Shown in pieces: positions 51,143 to 57,878 of a stretch of DNA of 64,000 nucleotides (position 1 is the stretch's first letter; the number at the start of each line of letters is the position of its first letter). Origin of the DNA: a virus; the IMG/VR virus record IMGVR_UViG_3300009151_000071, positions 1 through 64,000 of that record, one strand, 5' to 3'. The translations under genes were made by a program, and so were the position numbers. The notes under the pieces were generated by a model. That model was given only the letters and a program-made list of their open reading frames with translations, had not been told where the DNA came from and ran no database searches.

Positions 51143-51579
51143 TATGCTTCTTCTTTATTCAATTCTGCTACAACTTCGTGGAGTGGTTGAAAGTCTTTGC
51201 AATTAGCACTAACATACCAAACACCGTTATCAAACAAATACCAATATTCAGCACCCATGTGTTCGTAGTGTTCCATCCACTCTGCTTCGCTATCAAAGCT
51301 CTTGAACTCTTGACCTTGTTCGCCACGATCGCGACCGTAAAATGTGGTCCAGGTAGATTCTTCACTGCCTTCTACTGCACGTAGATCAAAACTGTGTTGC
51401 TTGCCGATGTTTTCACCCAATGAACTAATATTACCAAGGGCAATAAGAAAATTGGCTTTGGTGCTGTCATAGTTTTCTAATAGTGTAGCACCTACACCCT
51501 CAACGTAACCGTCCCAATGGCAATAAACTGCCTTGATACGATCACCATGTTTGATAGCTATTGTTGAACGAGTACCCAT
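51142..51579 (-). CDS. Hypothetical phage-type protein
   Basis: 145 aa. Start MGTRSTIAIKHGDRIKAVYC, HWDGYVEGVG and AEYWYLFDNGVWYVSA form a pattern seen in many phage proteins of unknown function. Probably a small alpha/beta fold. Confidence 0.7.
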   Translation of the reverse strand: MGTRSTIAIKHGDRIKAVYCHWDGYVEGVGATLLENYDSTKANFLIALGNISSLGENIGKQHSFDLRAVEGSEESTWTTFYGRDRGEQGQEFKSFDSEAEWMEHYEHMGAEYWYLFDNGVWYVSANCKDFQPLHEVVAELNKEEA

Positions 51580-51591
51580 TACGCAATCTCC

Positions 51592-51771
51592 TTAATCAAA
51601 TTGAATATCAACTAACTTACTTTCATTGAACAAGTAATAACAATTCACTTGCCCGTAACTGACCCAAATACATTCGTTGCCGGGTCGCATGGTGTAATCT
51701 TTGATGCCTTGTTTTTGCAAGTTATCAATTACTGCCAACACTTCCCAACTGTTCATGTCTACTACTTGCAT
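51592..51771 (-). CDS. Small hypothetical protein
   Basis: 59 aa, beta-rich (ECIWVSYGQVNCYYLFN). Starts inside the 3' end of the SWIM gene (47-bp overlap, different frame). Moderate support. Confidence 0.55.
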   Translation of the reverse strand: MQVVDMNSWEVLAVIDNLQKQGIKDYTMRPGNECIWVSYGQVNCYYLFNESKLVDIQFD

Positions 51772-52111
51772 CTACTTCCTTGACGTGTTTACAATCACCA
51801 CGATATGTATATCCTGGACAACTACATTGTAACATATTATCTATTTTCTGCACAATATATTTGTCACCTCTGGATCCTACAAATTCCCAGGTTTCTGTTC
51901 GAACATCATCCAAACTTACTTCGCCTAGTTCCGGAACTTCACGGAACGTTCTACGACGAGCATCAAACGTATACGGCTTCTTAAAAACTGTTACTTCTTC
52001 GGTGCCTTCTTTAAGGTAACCGTACATCTTGCTTTTATCTGTGGTTAGCAAATAAACATGACTGGGCGTAGGCTGTGCCCAGTCTTGTGTAGTTTCTTTA
52101 AAAAACTTCAT
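51725..52111 (-). CDS. SWIM zinc-finger protein
   Basis: 128 aa. C-terminal SWIM finger: MLQCSCPGYTYRGDCKHVKEV (CxCx8CxH). The SWIM domain binds nucleic acid or protein in recombination and transposition factors. The N-terminal ~75 residues form a small beta-rich domain (VTVFKKPYTFDARRRTF). Confidence 0.8.
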   Translation of the reverse strand: MKFFKETTQDWAQPTPSHVYLLTTDKSKMYGYLKEGTEEVTVFKKPYTFDARRRTFREVPELGEVSLDDVRTETWEFVGSRGDKYIVQKIDNMLQCSCPGYTYRGDCKHVKEVDASSRHEQLGSVGSN

Positions 52112-52452
52112 TAGTCTAAACGGCTACCGGCGTAGGCTGTGAAACCGTATTTCTCAAAAACCTTGGCGGCCGCATAAGCACCAGCTTCTTTGGTGTCAAT
52201 GTTCTGACAGTTGTGTTCACTGGGATTCCAAATACTGAATGCTTTGGTGTAGTTCTGAGTAATACCAGCGGCCTTCAAAACTTTGCCCATTTTGGTATTA
52301 CCTTTGATGCCAAAAATTTCAACCCAGGCAAAACCACAAGCATATTGATCAACACCACCCAACTTTTCTTGGAAGTATTTGTCAGCGGCTTCACGAGCGG
52401 CTTGTTTAGCTTCGGCTACAATAGCAACAACTTGTTCTTTAGTGTAGTTCAA
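52111..52452 (-). CDS. Hypothetical early-type protein
   Basis: 113 aa from a TTG at 52452, chosen because AAAAGGAGC is well placed and the upstream in-frame ATG lies inside the promoter -10. Ala/Lys-rich helix then YACGFAWVEIFGIKGN, beta-rich. Unknown. Expressed from a family promoter. Confidence 0.65.
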   Translation of the reverse strand: MNYTKEQVVAIVAEAKQAAREAADKYFQEKLGGVDQYACGFAWVEIFGIKGNTKMGKVLKAAGITQNYTKAFSIWNPSEHNCQNIDTKEAGAYAAAKVFEKYGFTAYAGSRLD

Positions 52453-52482
52453 TTTCAGCTCCTTTTTAGTTTCTATACAAGT

Positions 52483-52511
52483 ATTATACATTTAATGGAT
52501 TTTTGGGTCAA
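52483..52511 (-). promoter_or_regulatory. Family sigma70-like promoter (TTGACC-17-TATAAT)
   Basis: One of the near-identical promoters; followed by the shared leader ACTTGTATAGAAACTAAAAAGGAGC. Confidence 0.82.
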
Positions 52512-52519
52512 CCAAAAAG

Positions 52520-52798
52520 TCACATGGACCAAAATGTTTCTGACGCAGGACTGCAACAATTTGGGGTGTTGACATCTTCTTGAAATTCTGCACCAGTCAT
52601 CAAATTCTTACGGGTAACCATACGGGGTTTATAACTGGCACGATCAATGACTTGAAGCTGACTAGCACTCCAACCGGCCTTGTTGATCAAGCGAGTTACT
52701 GTGGCCTTGGCGGCACCCCAGGTCTTGTATGCACGAGTCTTGTTTGGACCGTCTGTAACAATAAGTCCGGTACCTTTAGCAACAATGTAAAAACTCAT
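52520..52798 (-). CDS. Hypothetical early-type protein
   Basis: 92 aa. Start MSFYIVAKGTGLIVTDGPNK, with KTWGAAKATVTRLINKAGW. AAAAAAGGAGC site. Family promoter directly upstream. Unknown. Confidence 0.65.
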   Translation of the reverse strand: MSFYIVAKGTGLIVTDGPNKTRAYKTWGAAKATVTRLINKAGWSASQLQVIDRASYKPRMVTRKNLMTGAEFQEDVNTPNCCSPASETFWSM

Positions 52799-52830
52799 TT
52801 TCTAGCTCCTTTTTTAGCTTCAATACAAGT

Positions 52831-52859
52831 ATTATACATTTAATGGATTTTCGGTTCAA
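52831..52859 (-). promoter_or_regulatory. Family sigma70-like promoter (TTGAAC-17-TATAAT)
   Basis: Same spacer and -10 region as the copies at 52483, 62794 and 63309. Confidence 0.8.
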
Positions 52860-52876
52860 CCGAAATTTTACCCCGT

Positions 52877-52899
52877 AAAAAAGCCCCTATTTTGGGGCA
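52877..52899 (-). terminator. Rho-independent terminator
   Basis: GCCCC-AAAATA-GGGGC stem followed by six T on the minus strand, before the promoter at 52831. Confidence 0.8.
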
Positions 52900-52938
52900 T
52901 TTTAGATGTTGTTTTTTCGCAACAAAAAACCCGGGGTT

Positions 52939-53190
52939 TTATGCCCAGGTTTCTTGATACTTCTTCAGTGCTAATTGTCTAGCTAACCATAATCTAAATT
53001 TTACATGATCCGATAATTCATCATTGTCATGTACTAATTTACCAAAATCCTTGCTTCTTAGATTACGGCCAAATGTAACATCGTCGTCTACATAGTAGTC
53101 GTCGTTGTCGTCTAGATTACTTAGCGGCTGGAGTAGCGGGTTTGGCTGTTTCGGTGTTAGCCTTAGGTGCGTCTTTCTTAGCAGGCTCAC
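52939..53190 (-). CDS. Small acidic protein, start uncertain
   Basis: Up to 83 aa. The C-terminal 60 residues (DDNDDYYVDDDVTFGRN, VKFRLWLARQLALKKY) look like real coding sequence, but no ATG lies after the upstream stop. The start is therefore either inside the upstream gene (ATG 53190) or a non-ATG codon near 53118. Confidence 0.5.
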   Translation of the reverse strand: MSLLRKTHLRLTPKQPNPLLQPLSNLDDNDDYYVDDDVTFGRNLRSKDFGKLVHDNDELSDHVKFRLWLARQLALKKYQETWA

Positions 53191-53329
53191 TTTTGGTGTG
53201 CTTTTTCTCGTCCTTCTTCGCTTCTACTTTAGCAGGTGTTGAAGCAGGAGTTGCTGGAGCCTTAGGTGCGTCAGCGGCAAATGCGTTCAATGCAAAAACG
53301 GAGGCTACGATTAAAAATAATGATTTCAT
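53117..53329 (-). CDS. Small secreted Ala/Lys/Pro-rich protein
   Basis: 70 aa from the ATG at 53329 (AAAAGGAAAT before it). Signal peptide MKSLFLIVASVFALNAFAA, mature part of Ala, Pro, Thr and Lys repeats (APATPASTPAKVEAKKD). Similar in design to the protein at 8661-8852. Confidence 0.68.
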   Translation of the reverse strand: MKSLFLIVASVFALNAFAADAPKAPATPASTPAKVEAKKDEKKHTKSEPAKKDAPKANTETAKPATPAAK

Positions 53330-53386
53330 GATATTTCCTTTTAGGTTATACACAATTCTCACTGTGTACATATATAACGCATTAGG

Positions 53387-54046
53387 TTACAGTTCAGTTG
53401 ACACAATTGGCATATATTTTTTAACTTTAGATAAATCCAGTTCCGGATTACAAATAGGAATTTTTTGGAATTTTTTATAATATTCTGATAGTAAATCAAG
53501 CTCTATAGTTTTGCAGTAACTTGGATGCATAGGCAAGTATGCTTGATAAACAAAGTTAATCTTGTCTTGACCAAACTGTTCTTTAAAAACGGTCCCACAT
53601 CCGTACGGCTGTAATCTTGGATTACGTACTGTGCCTTTAAAATCGGTTCGCCTGCCCAACATACTGTGACGACTTGTGGCTCGACTTTCTCCGATATAAA
53701 TTACATTATTATCCAAGAAGTCTGCTACACCAATTGGCGGCCCGTTTTCAAATAGTCCATATACATAACATCCTGGATGAGCTTTTTCAAACCCCCAAGA
53801 CTTGTCCCATTTAGCATCTATGTGGTGCCATTTAGTAAAGTTAGTTAGTACAGGTTTTACTTGAGTTTGAAGCTGTGTAGTGAAAGCAGACTTTCCGCTA
53901 ACTTCTGCACATTTAAATAGGCTATAGGCCAATTGATCAATGTTCGGGCAGTTATCAAAAACTTTGTAAAGTTGATCTTCTGTTAAACCGTGATTACCAG
54001 ATCCAGATCTTATATTATGGGCCAGTGCTCTGGCTAAAATATTCAT
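53387..54046 (-). CDS. GIY-YIG-type nuclease-like protein
   Basis: 219 aa. CYVYGLFENG then VIYIGES, followed by GRRTDFKGTV and EQFGQDKINF fits the GIY-YIG fold. The late Glu in KTIELDLLSEYYKKF is a candidate catalytic residue. N-terminal ~90 residues are unrelated helices. Could be a mobile or host-DNA-directed nuclease. Confidence 0.7.
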   Translation of the reverse strand: MNILARALAHNIRSGSGNHGLTEDQLYKVFDNCPNIDQLAYSLFKCAEVSGKSAFTTQLQTQVKPVLTNFTKWHHIDAKWDKSWGFEKAHPGCYVYGLFENGPPIGVADFLDNNVIYIGESRATSRHSMLGRRTDFKGTVRNPRLQPYGCGTVFKEQFGQDKINFVYQAYLPMHPSYCKTIELDLLSEYYKKFQKIPICNPELDLSKVKKYMPIVSTEL

Positions 54047-54051
54047 TTAAA

Positions 54052-54204
54052 TTATTGTTGCAAATATTGTCGAGTCTGCAGAAAATTAATTTGGTTAATA
54101 TCTTTTTTAGGCTTTTCCAAAATAAATCCCTGATCTAACATAGGCTTTATCTGCGCTAGGTACGTATTATAAAACAACTTATTGTTTACTTGATAGCCGA
54201 TCAT
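54052..54204 (-). CDS. Small ORF after tmRNA terminator
   Basis: 50 aa (begins MIGYQVNNKLFYNTYLAQIK). No ribosome site and it starts just after the tmRNA terminator. Codon use is plausible. Low confidence. Confidence 0.35.
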   Translation of the reverse strand: MIGYQVNNKLFYNTYLAQIKPMLDQGFILEKPKKDINQINFLQTRQYLQQ

Positions 54205-54210
54205 ATTTGA

Positions 54211-54236
54211 AATAAAAAGAAGCCCCCGGAGGGGCT
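54211..54236 (-). terminator. Rho-independent terminator of the tmRNA unit
   Basis: AGCCCC-TCCG-GGGGCT stem followed by TCTTTTTATTT on the minus strand. Confidence 0.88.
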
Positions 54237-54453
54237 GGTTGTTTCTGTTACGAGGTATTTCCTACCCTAAGTGGCTGTTAGGCCGCTAATGCGAACTGTG
54301 CGTCGTTTGCGTTTACGTTTTTTGCTTCTACGACCAGGCTCCGTCTTTCTATGCTATGGGCATAGCGACTAAAGTTACCCTAATCCTAACGGGTTTCACA
54401 TTCCCGTGCTGTCTGCTTGACTACTTACCGCCCTGTCGAAACTATGCAGGCCC
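54237..54453 (-). ncRNA. ssrA: tmRNA coding piece (5' half, with tag reading frame)
   Basis: On the minus strand the piece starts GGGCCTG (54453-54447) followed by the conserved TAGTTTCGACAGGG block of tmRNA 5' ends. The tag frame runs from GCA (54325) to TAA (54278) and gives AKNVNANDAQFALAA, with the canonical ALAA degron end. Stem-loop material for pseudoknots lies on both sides. The 5' GGGCCTG pairs with CAGGTCC of the acceptor piece at 54826-54890, including the G3-U pair that marks alanyl-tRNA identity. Thus the gene is circularly permuted. Confidence 0.88.
54278..54325 (-). other. tmRNA tag-peptide reading frame
   Basis: 15 codons plus stop, AKNVNANDAQFALAA. Longer than the usual 8-11-residue proteobacterial tags but ending in the same LAA signal recognised by ClpXP/ClpAP. 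Confidence 0.85.
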
Positions 54454-54466
54454 ATCATAAAGAATC

Positions 54467-54802
54467 TTACTTATTGCGACTTGCCCAAAATGCCTCACTA
54501 TCGGGTGATAGCACATCGCTTGGAACTACGGTATTACCTAGTTTTTTTGCATAATTGTACATCATACTAGCAATACCTTGCCTACGAAATTTAGGATCGA
54601 CCAAAACTTTATCAGCTGTTAAGTTTTTCCCAGTGATGCTAAAGATAGCATAACCAACCTTTTCACCTGATTTCGTATACGCTTCAATATTTAGAATTCC
54701 GGGTGTAGTAACAAAGGATCTAAAATCAAAGGCATCAGTTTTAACCCAATCGTTAAATCTAGTACCTCTTTTCAATCCAGGCATTATTTCGTTAATTTGC
54801 AT
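54467..54802 (-). CDS. GNAT acetyltransferase lying between the tmRNA halves
   Basis: 111 aa. Short GNAT fold: IEAYTKSGEKVGYAIFSI, then the acetyl-CoA loop VDPKFRRQGIASMMYNYAKK (R/Q-x-x-G-x-A). Substrate unknown. It sits on the same strand inside the intervening segment of the permuted tmRNA gene, where only a short spacer is normal, and has its own late box 4 bp before the ATG. Confidence 0.82.
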   Translation of the reverse strand: MQINEIMPGLKRGTRFNDWVKTDAFDFRSFVTTPGILNIEAYTKSGEKVGYAIFSITGKNLTADKVLVDPKFRRQGIASMMYNYAKKLGNTVVPSDVLSPDSEAFWASRNK

Positions 54803-54806
54803 TTAG

Positions 54807-54814
54807 TATTTATT
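54807..54814 (-). promoter_or_regulatory. T4-like late promoter box AATAAATA, 4 bp before ATG
   Basis: Between the encoded CCA of the tmRNA acceptor piece and the GNAT start. Confidence 0.5.
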
Positions 54815-54825
54815 CAAATTCCTTA

Positions 54826-54890
54826 TGGTGGACCTGGGGGGATTCGCACCCCCGTCCAAGACGCCTTTCGGCTTGCTTCATACAACAATA
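54826..54890 (-). ncRNA. ssrA: tmRNA acceptor piece (3' half)
   Basis: Minus strand 3' end: T-arm GGGGG-TGCGAAT-CCCCC (54853-54837), acceptor strand CAGGTCC (54836-54830), discriminator A and an encoded CCA (54828-54826). A CAAG/CTTG stem with a GCCGAAAGGC hairpin precedes it. A sigma70-like promoter ends a few bases upstream, so this half is transcribed first, as expected for a permuted tmRNA gene. Confidence 0.88.
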
Positions 54891-54896
54891 ACTTAT

Positions 54897-54925
54897 ATTA
54901 TATGTTATTTATTAGTTAAAGTCAA
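54897..54925 (-). promoter_or_regulatory. Sigma70-like promoter of the tmRNA (TTGACT-17-TATAAT)
   Basis: Minus strand, directly before the acceptor piece; overlaps the 3' end of the 2OG oxygenase gene. Confidence 0.8.
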
Positions 54926-55516
54926 TTGATACACAAAACAAATCCGGGGATCTGTATTCTTATGCTCGCTTACTCCATGACAGACTTCTGGGCCGTGCAT
55001 AATCAGGTCTCCCGAACTAGGAGTAATATATTCCTTGTGTATTTCGTCTATGTCCGATGGCAATTTTCCAGTACAGTCTTGATCAACAATAATCAAACTG
55101 CTACCGCCCGGTGGGTTATTAACATAAAACACAGCAACTAAATCGGGAGTTGTTAATTGATTGTTTGTAGCTACATGATTGTGACATCGCCCTTGGCTAT
55201 TAATTTCCATTCGGTTGGTCCAGGACCTATCAACGTCAACTGACTTGACTTTCAACAATTCAGTTGCTTGTTGCTTAATCCAGGTTAAAAGATCTTGTGC
55301 GTCGGGAAGGTTAGCTGGACCTAGATAAGGAATAACTTCGCTAGTTTCGCCTTCGCCGTAGTGGCTGTCCCAAACTTGCCCACGATCTCGATTTTTAACT
55401 TCAGACAGTTCCATTATGTTACGGATACCTTGATCTAATCCAGCATTGTTGTACCAGTGCTGGTGAGGGCAATGTACTACTGCAATATCATGGCCAAATA
55501 GCTTATACACTTGCAT
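54905..55516 (-). CDS. 2OG-Fe(II) oxygenase-like protein
   Basis: 203 aa from ATG 55516, which overlaps the halogenase end. Double-stranded beta-helix features: CHNHVATNNQLTTPDLVAVF (putative first iron His), YVNNPPGGSSLIIVD, GDLIMHGPEVCHGVSEHK (second His) and an Arg in DPRICFVYQL. Last gene of the modification operon. Prolyl/aspartyl-hydroxylase-like chemistry on a protein side chain is plausible. Confidence 0.75.
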   Translation of the reverse strand: MQVYKLFGHDIAVVHCPHQHWYNNAGLDQGIRNIMELSEVKNRDRGQVWDSHYGEGETSEVIPYLGPANLPDAQDLLTWIKQQATELLKVKSVDVDRSWTNRMEINSQGRCHNHVATNNQLTTPDLVAVFYVNNPPGGSSLIIVDQDCTGKLPSDIDEIHKEYITPSSGDLIMHGPEVCHGVSEHKNTDPRICFVYQLTLTNK

Positions 55517-56660
55517 GACCGATTCCTTGTGCAACTGAGTTCCAATTATGATCGTTAAATGTTTTTAGAACACCCGGTGCTGGCCTTACAAACTCTTGGG
55601 CATGATCAAACGCTTGCCAAAATGGTGAATCGTTACGTCCTGACAAGTAGTGAAAATGCAAGAAGTCGGCAATGTCTCTGTTCATTGTGTTGACTGCTTG
55701 ATTGTATTGTCTACGAGCATCTGCGTCGTTGTTTAGTATTCCTGATATTTTTGTAGCCAACAAGTTAAGACTGGCAGTTTGTACCCAAATGCTAGTTTCT
55801 TCTAACGGTTCGCTAAATCCCGAGCTCAGGCCAATGGCAACACAATTTGCTACCCAGGTTTGATCATAACAGCCAGCATCAAAACTAAATTGCCTAGGGC
55901 TCACAATCTCGTGACCGTAATACTCTTCTAACTCTTGATGTATTTGTTCATCGGTAGCACAACTGCTGTCAAAAACATAGCCGCATCCATATCGTCCCTG
56001 TACAGGAATGCGCCACATCCATCCATGGCGCATAGCTACAGCTTCGGTATAGGTTGGCAAATCCACTCCGGCATTGGGTAAAAAGAACGGCATAGCTCGA
56101 TCGACTGGCAGTATAGATTGATACGATGTCCATTTAGTAGCATAATGCTTGCCAATGATTAAGCGAGCAAAACCCGAGCAATCAAACACAAAATCTACTG
56201 GGACTGTAGTTTGATCTTTAAGCACTAAACCAGTAATAGTGTCACTGCCTGTTACAGCAACAACTTCGCTGTCAATTAATTTAATACCACGTGCTAAGCC
56301 TTGTGTTTGTAAAAACTTGGCCAGCAGGTTAGCGTCAAAATGCAACGCTCGATCGCCCATGCCCGAATCTGCTAAAAAATTATGATCATAATAATCATTT
56401 ACTCCACGCCAGTTTACAAAACGTATTCCGTTCTTAACTGTACCACGGGCCTGTGCAATAATGTCTAAAGGATTAATACCAATCTGATTTAAAAAGTTTA
56501 CAAATGGTGGAGTGGTTCCTTCGCCGGCACCTAATATGCCAATTTCACTGCTGGCTATTACAGTAACTTCGCTATAGGGAAATTGTGACTTGACAAATAG
56601 TGCGGTGAGCCACCCAGCGGTGCCGCCACCAACTACTGCGTATTCAAGATTGGTCTTCAT
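55503..56660 (-). CDS. Flavin-dependent (tryptophan) halogenase-like protein
   Basis: 385 aa. FAD-binding GGGTAGW (11-17), GEGTTP (47-52), catalytic Lys in TVKNGIRF (K76), the halogenase signature WMWRIP (214-219), and GFSEPLEETSIW with the second catalytic Glu. The family uses FADH2, O2 and halide to make hypohalous acid that reacts through the Lys. A cyanophage relative, VirX1, is known to iodinate many substrates in vitro. PrnA is larger (~530 aa); this compact size is VirX1-like. It sits between two 2OG oxygenases. Confidence 0.88.
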   Translation of the reverse strand: MKTNLEYAVVGGGTAGWLTALFVKSQFPYSEVTVIASSEIGILGAGEGTTPPFVNFLNQIGINPLDIIAQARGTVKNGIRFVNWRGVNDYYDHNFLADSGMGDRALHFDANLLAKFLQTQGLARGIKLIDSEVVAVTGSDTITGLVLKDQTTVPVDFVFDCSGFARLIIGKHYATKWTSYQSILPVDRAMPFFLPNAGVDLPTYTEAVAMRHGWMWRIPVQGRYGCGYVFDSSCATDEQIHQELEEYYGHEIVSPRQFSFDAGCYDQTWVANCVAIGLSSGFSEPLEETSIWVQTASLNLLATKISGILNNDADARRQYNQAVNTMNRDIADFLHFHYLSGRNDSPFWQAFDHAQEFVRPAPGVLKTFNDHNWNSVAQGIGHASV

Positions 56661-57249
56661 GTATGATTCTAATATCCATTACTACAGATATTCTATTTTC
56701 TGTGCTTAGATTTGTTTCAACGCTGTGGAATAGATAGTTAGGAAACATAAGTAAGGTTCCAACTTTTGGCTCAACACGGTAATAGATTCTGCCGGTGCGC
56801 CCTTCGCTATCGGCTGTTACTAAGGGTTCTTGCCATGCTAGATTAACTGAACCTCGGGCATCAAGTAGCAGTAAGTCTCCAGAGTTAGGCGGGCAGTCAA
56901 CATAGTAAATTCCTACCATGTCTAGGTCACTGTGGTGATGTGGGGTATCGCACCGACCTGGTGCTATAACATTATGTCTGGTACGTAAGTCTAAATTGTA
57001 CTCGGGCCATCGACGTTCTTGTGCAATTGACTCTATAGCATCTACTGTATACTGTCTTAATGCGCTTGTACCGTAACCGGCAAAGTCCAGGAAACTATAG
57101 TGCTTGGTATGTACAGGATTAATCTTCTGTTGTTCGTTGACATGCTGACTAAAGTTTAATCCATCGAGCCTAACTAACTCTGCTAGTTCCGGCTGGCTCG
57201 CTGATAAATCAAAGGTCCAGAGTGGACTACTGAATAACTCTATTTTCAT
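56644..57249 (-). CDS. 2OG-Fe(II) oxygenase-like protein
   Basis: 201 aa. Iron ligands readable as HHHSDLDMVGIYYVD (HxD-type) and FHSVETNLSTENRISVVMDI (distal His and 2OG-binding Arg). Matches the small phage hydroxylase group (TIGR02466-like). Overlaps the halogenase gene by 17 bp and the upstream unknown by 23 bp, so co-translation is likely. Confidence 0.82.
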   Translation of the reverse strand: MKIELFSSPLWTFDLSASQPELAELVRLDGLNFSQHVNEQQKINPVHTKHYSFLDFAGYGTSALRQYTVDAIESIAQERRWPEYNLDLRTRHNVIAPGRCDTPHHHSDLDMVGIYYVDCPPNSGDLLLLDARGSVNLAWQEPLVTADSEGRTGRIYYRVEPKVGTLLMFPNYLFHSVETNLSTENRISVVMDIRIIHEDQS

Positions 57250-57877
57250 TAATCTTATCTACCACAAGTTGACAGATACGATCTTGTTTTTCTGGATCGC
57301 TATAAATGCTTTTAGGCAATGTAACTTGAACTACATCGTCTACATAATTTCCAATGCCCGGGAATCTAGTAGCAGTTAAATCTTTAATGCCGCAATCAAT
57401 TACGATAGCATCGTTACCAGCTTCGGCAATAATAGCAGTATCTACAACCAAGAAGGCCTGTGCAGTAGTTACCTGATCTAAGGTGCGTAAACGGTTAAGT
57501 ACATCAGCCAATGCTGGCTCTGGATCAGCAATAGGTACAATACTATGACCGCGCAGAACAATGCTGTCTACTGTATCCGGTTTTAAAAAGAATACGTGTG
57601 TTTGTGGAACAATAGCAAAACGGTCGGCTACTTCACGGAATTCGCTAACCGGGGGATGTCCTGCAACAGACCACACTTCGTAAGGAACGATAATTGTAAT
57701 ATCTCTAGGCGTTCCTGTACTGTCTTTAAATGTAAATGTAAATAGTGTTGGCTTCACCGAAAATGTATATGCTGGCGTAATTTGTGCCATCATAACGTCT
57801 GTTGGCTCTTGAGCCTTTACATCTACAAATGCCTCAATGCTTTTGCAAGCATCAATGAATTCTTGTAATTGTGTCAT
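57227..57877 (-). CDS. Unknown protein of the modification operon
   Basis: 216 aa, mostly beta with a helical C-terminus; no Cys-rich or enzyme motif, two His and one Cys (IVIDCGIKDL). It lies between the radical SAM enzyme and an oxygenase. It could be a partner, chaperone or recognition protein for substrate binding, but no such domain is seen. Confidence 0.65.
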   Translation of the reverse strand: MTQLQEFIDACKSIEAFVDVKAQEPTDVMMAQITPAYTFSVKPTLFTFTFKDSTGTPRDITIIVPYEVWSVAGHPPVSEFREVADRFAIVPQTHVFFLKPDTVDSIVLRGHSIVPIADPEPALADVLNRLRTLDQVTTAQAFLVVDTAIIAEAGNDAIVIDCGIKDLTATRFPGIGNYVDDVVQVTLPKSIYSDPEKQDRICQLVVDKINENRVIQ

Positions 57878-57878
57878 A

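Noticed and set aside
52453-52491. N-terminal extension beginning MYNTC for genes behind the family promoter (also at 62764-62802 and 63303-63317).
   Set aside because: The ATG of this extension overlaps the -10 box, so it would not be in the transcript; later starts with ribosome sites or at the +1 were chosen.
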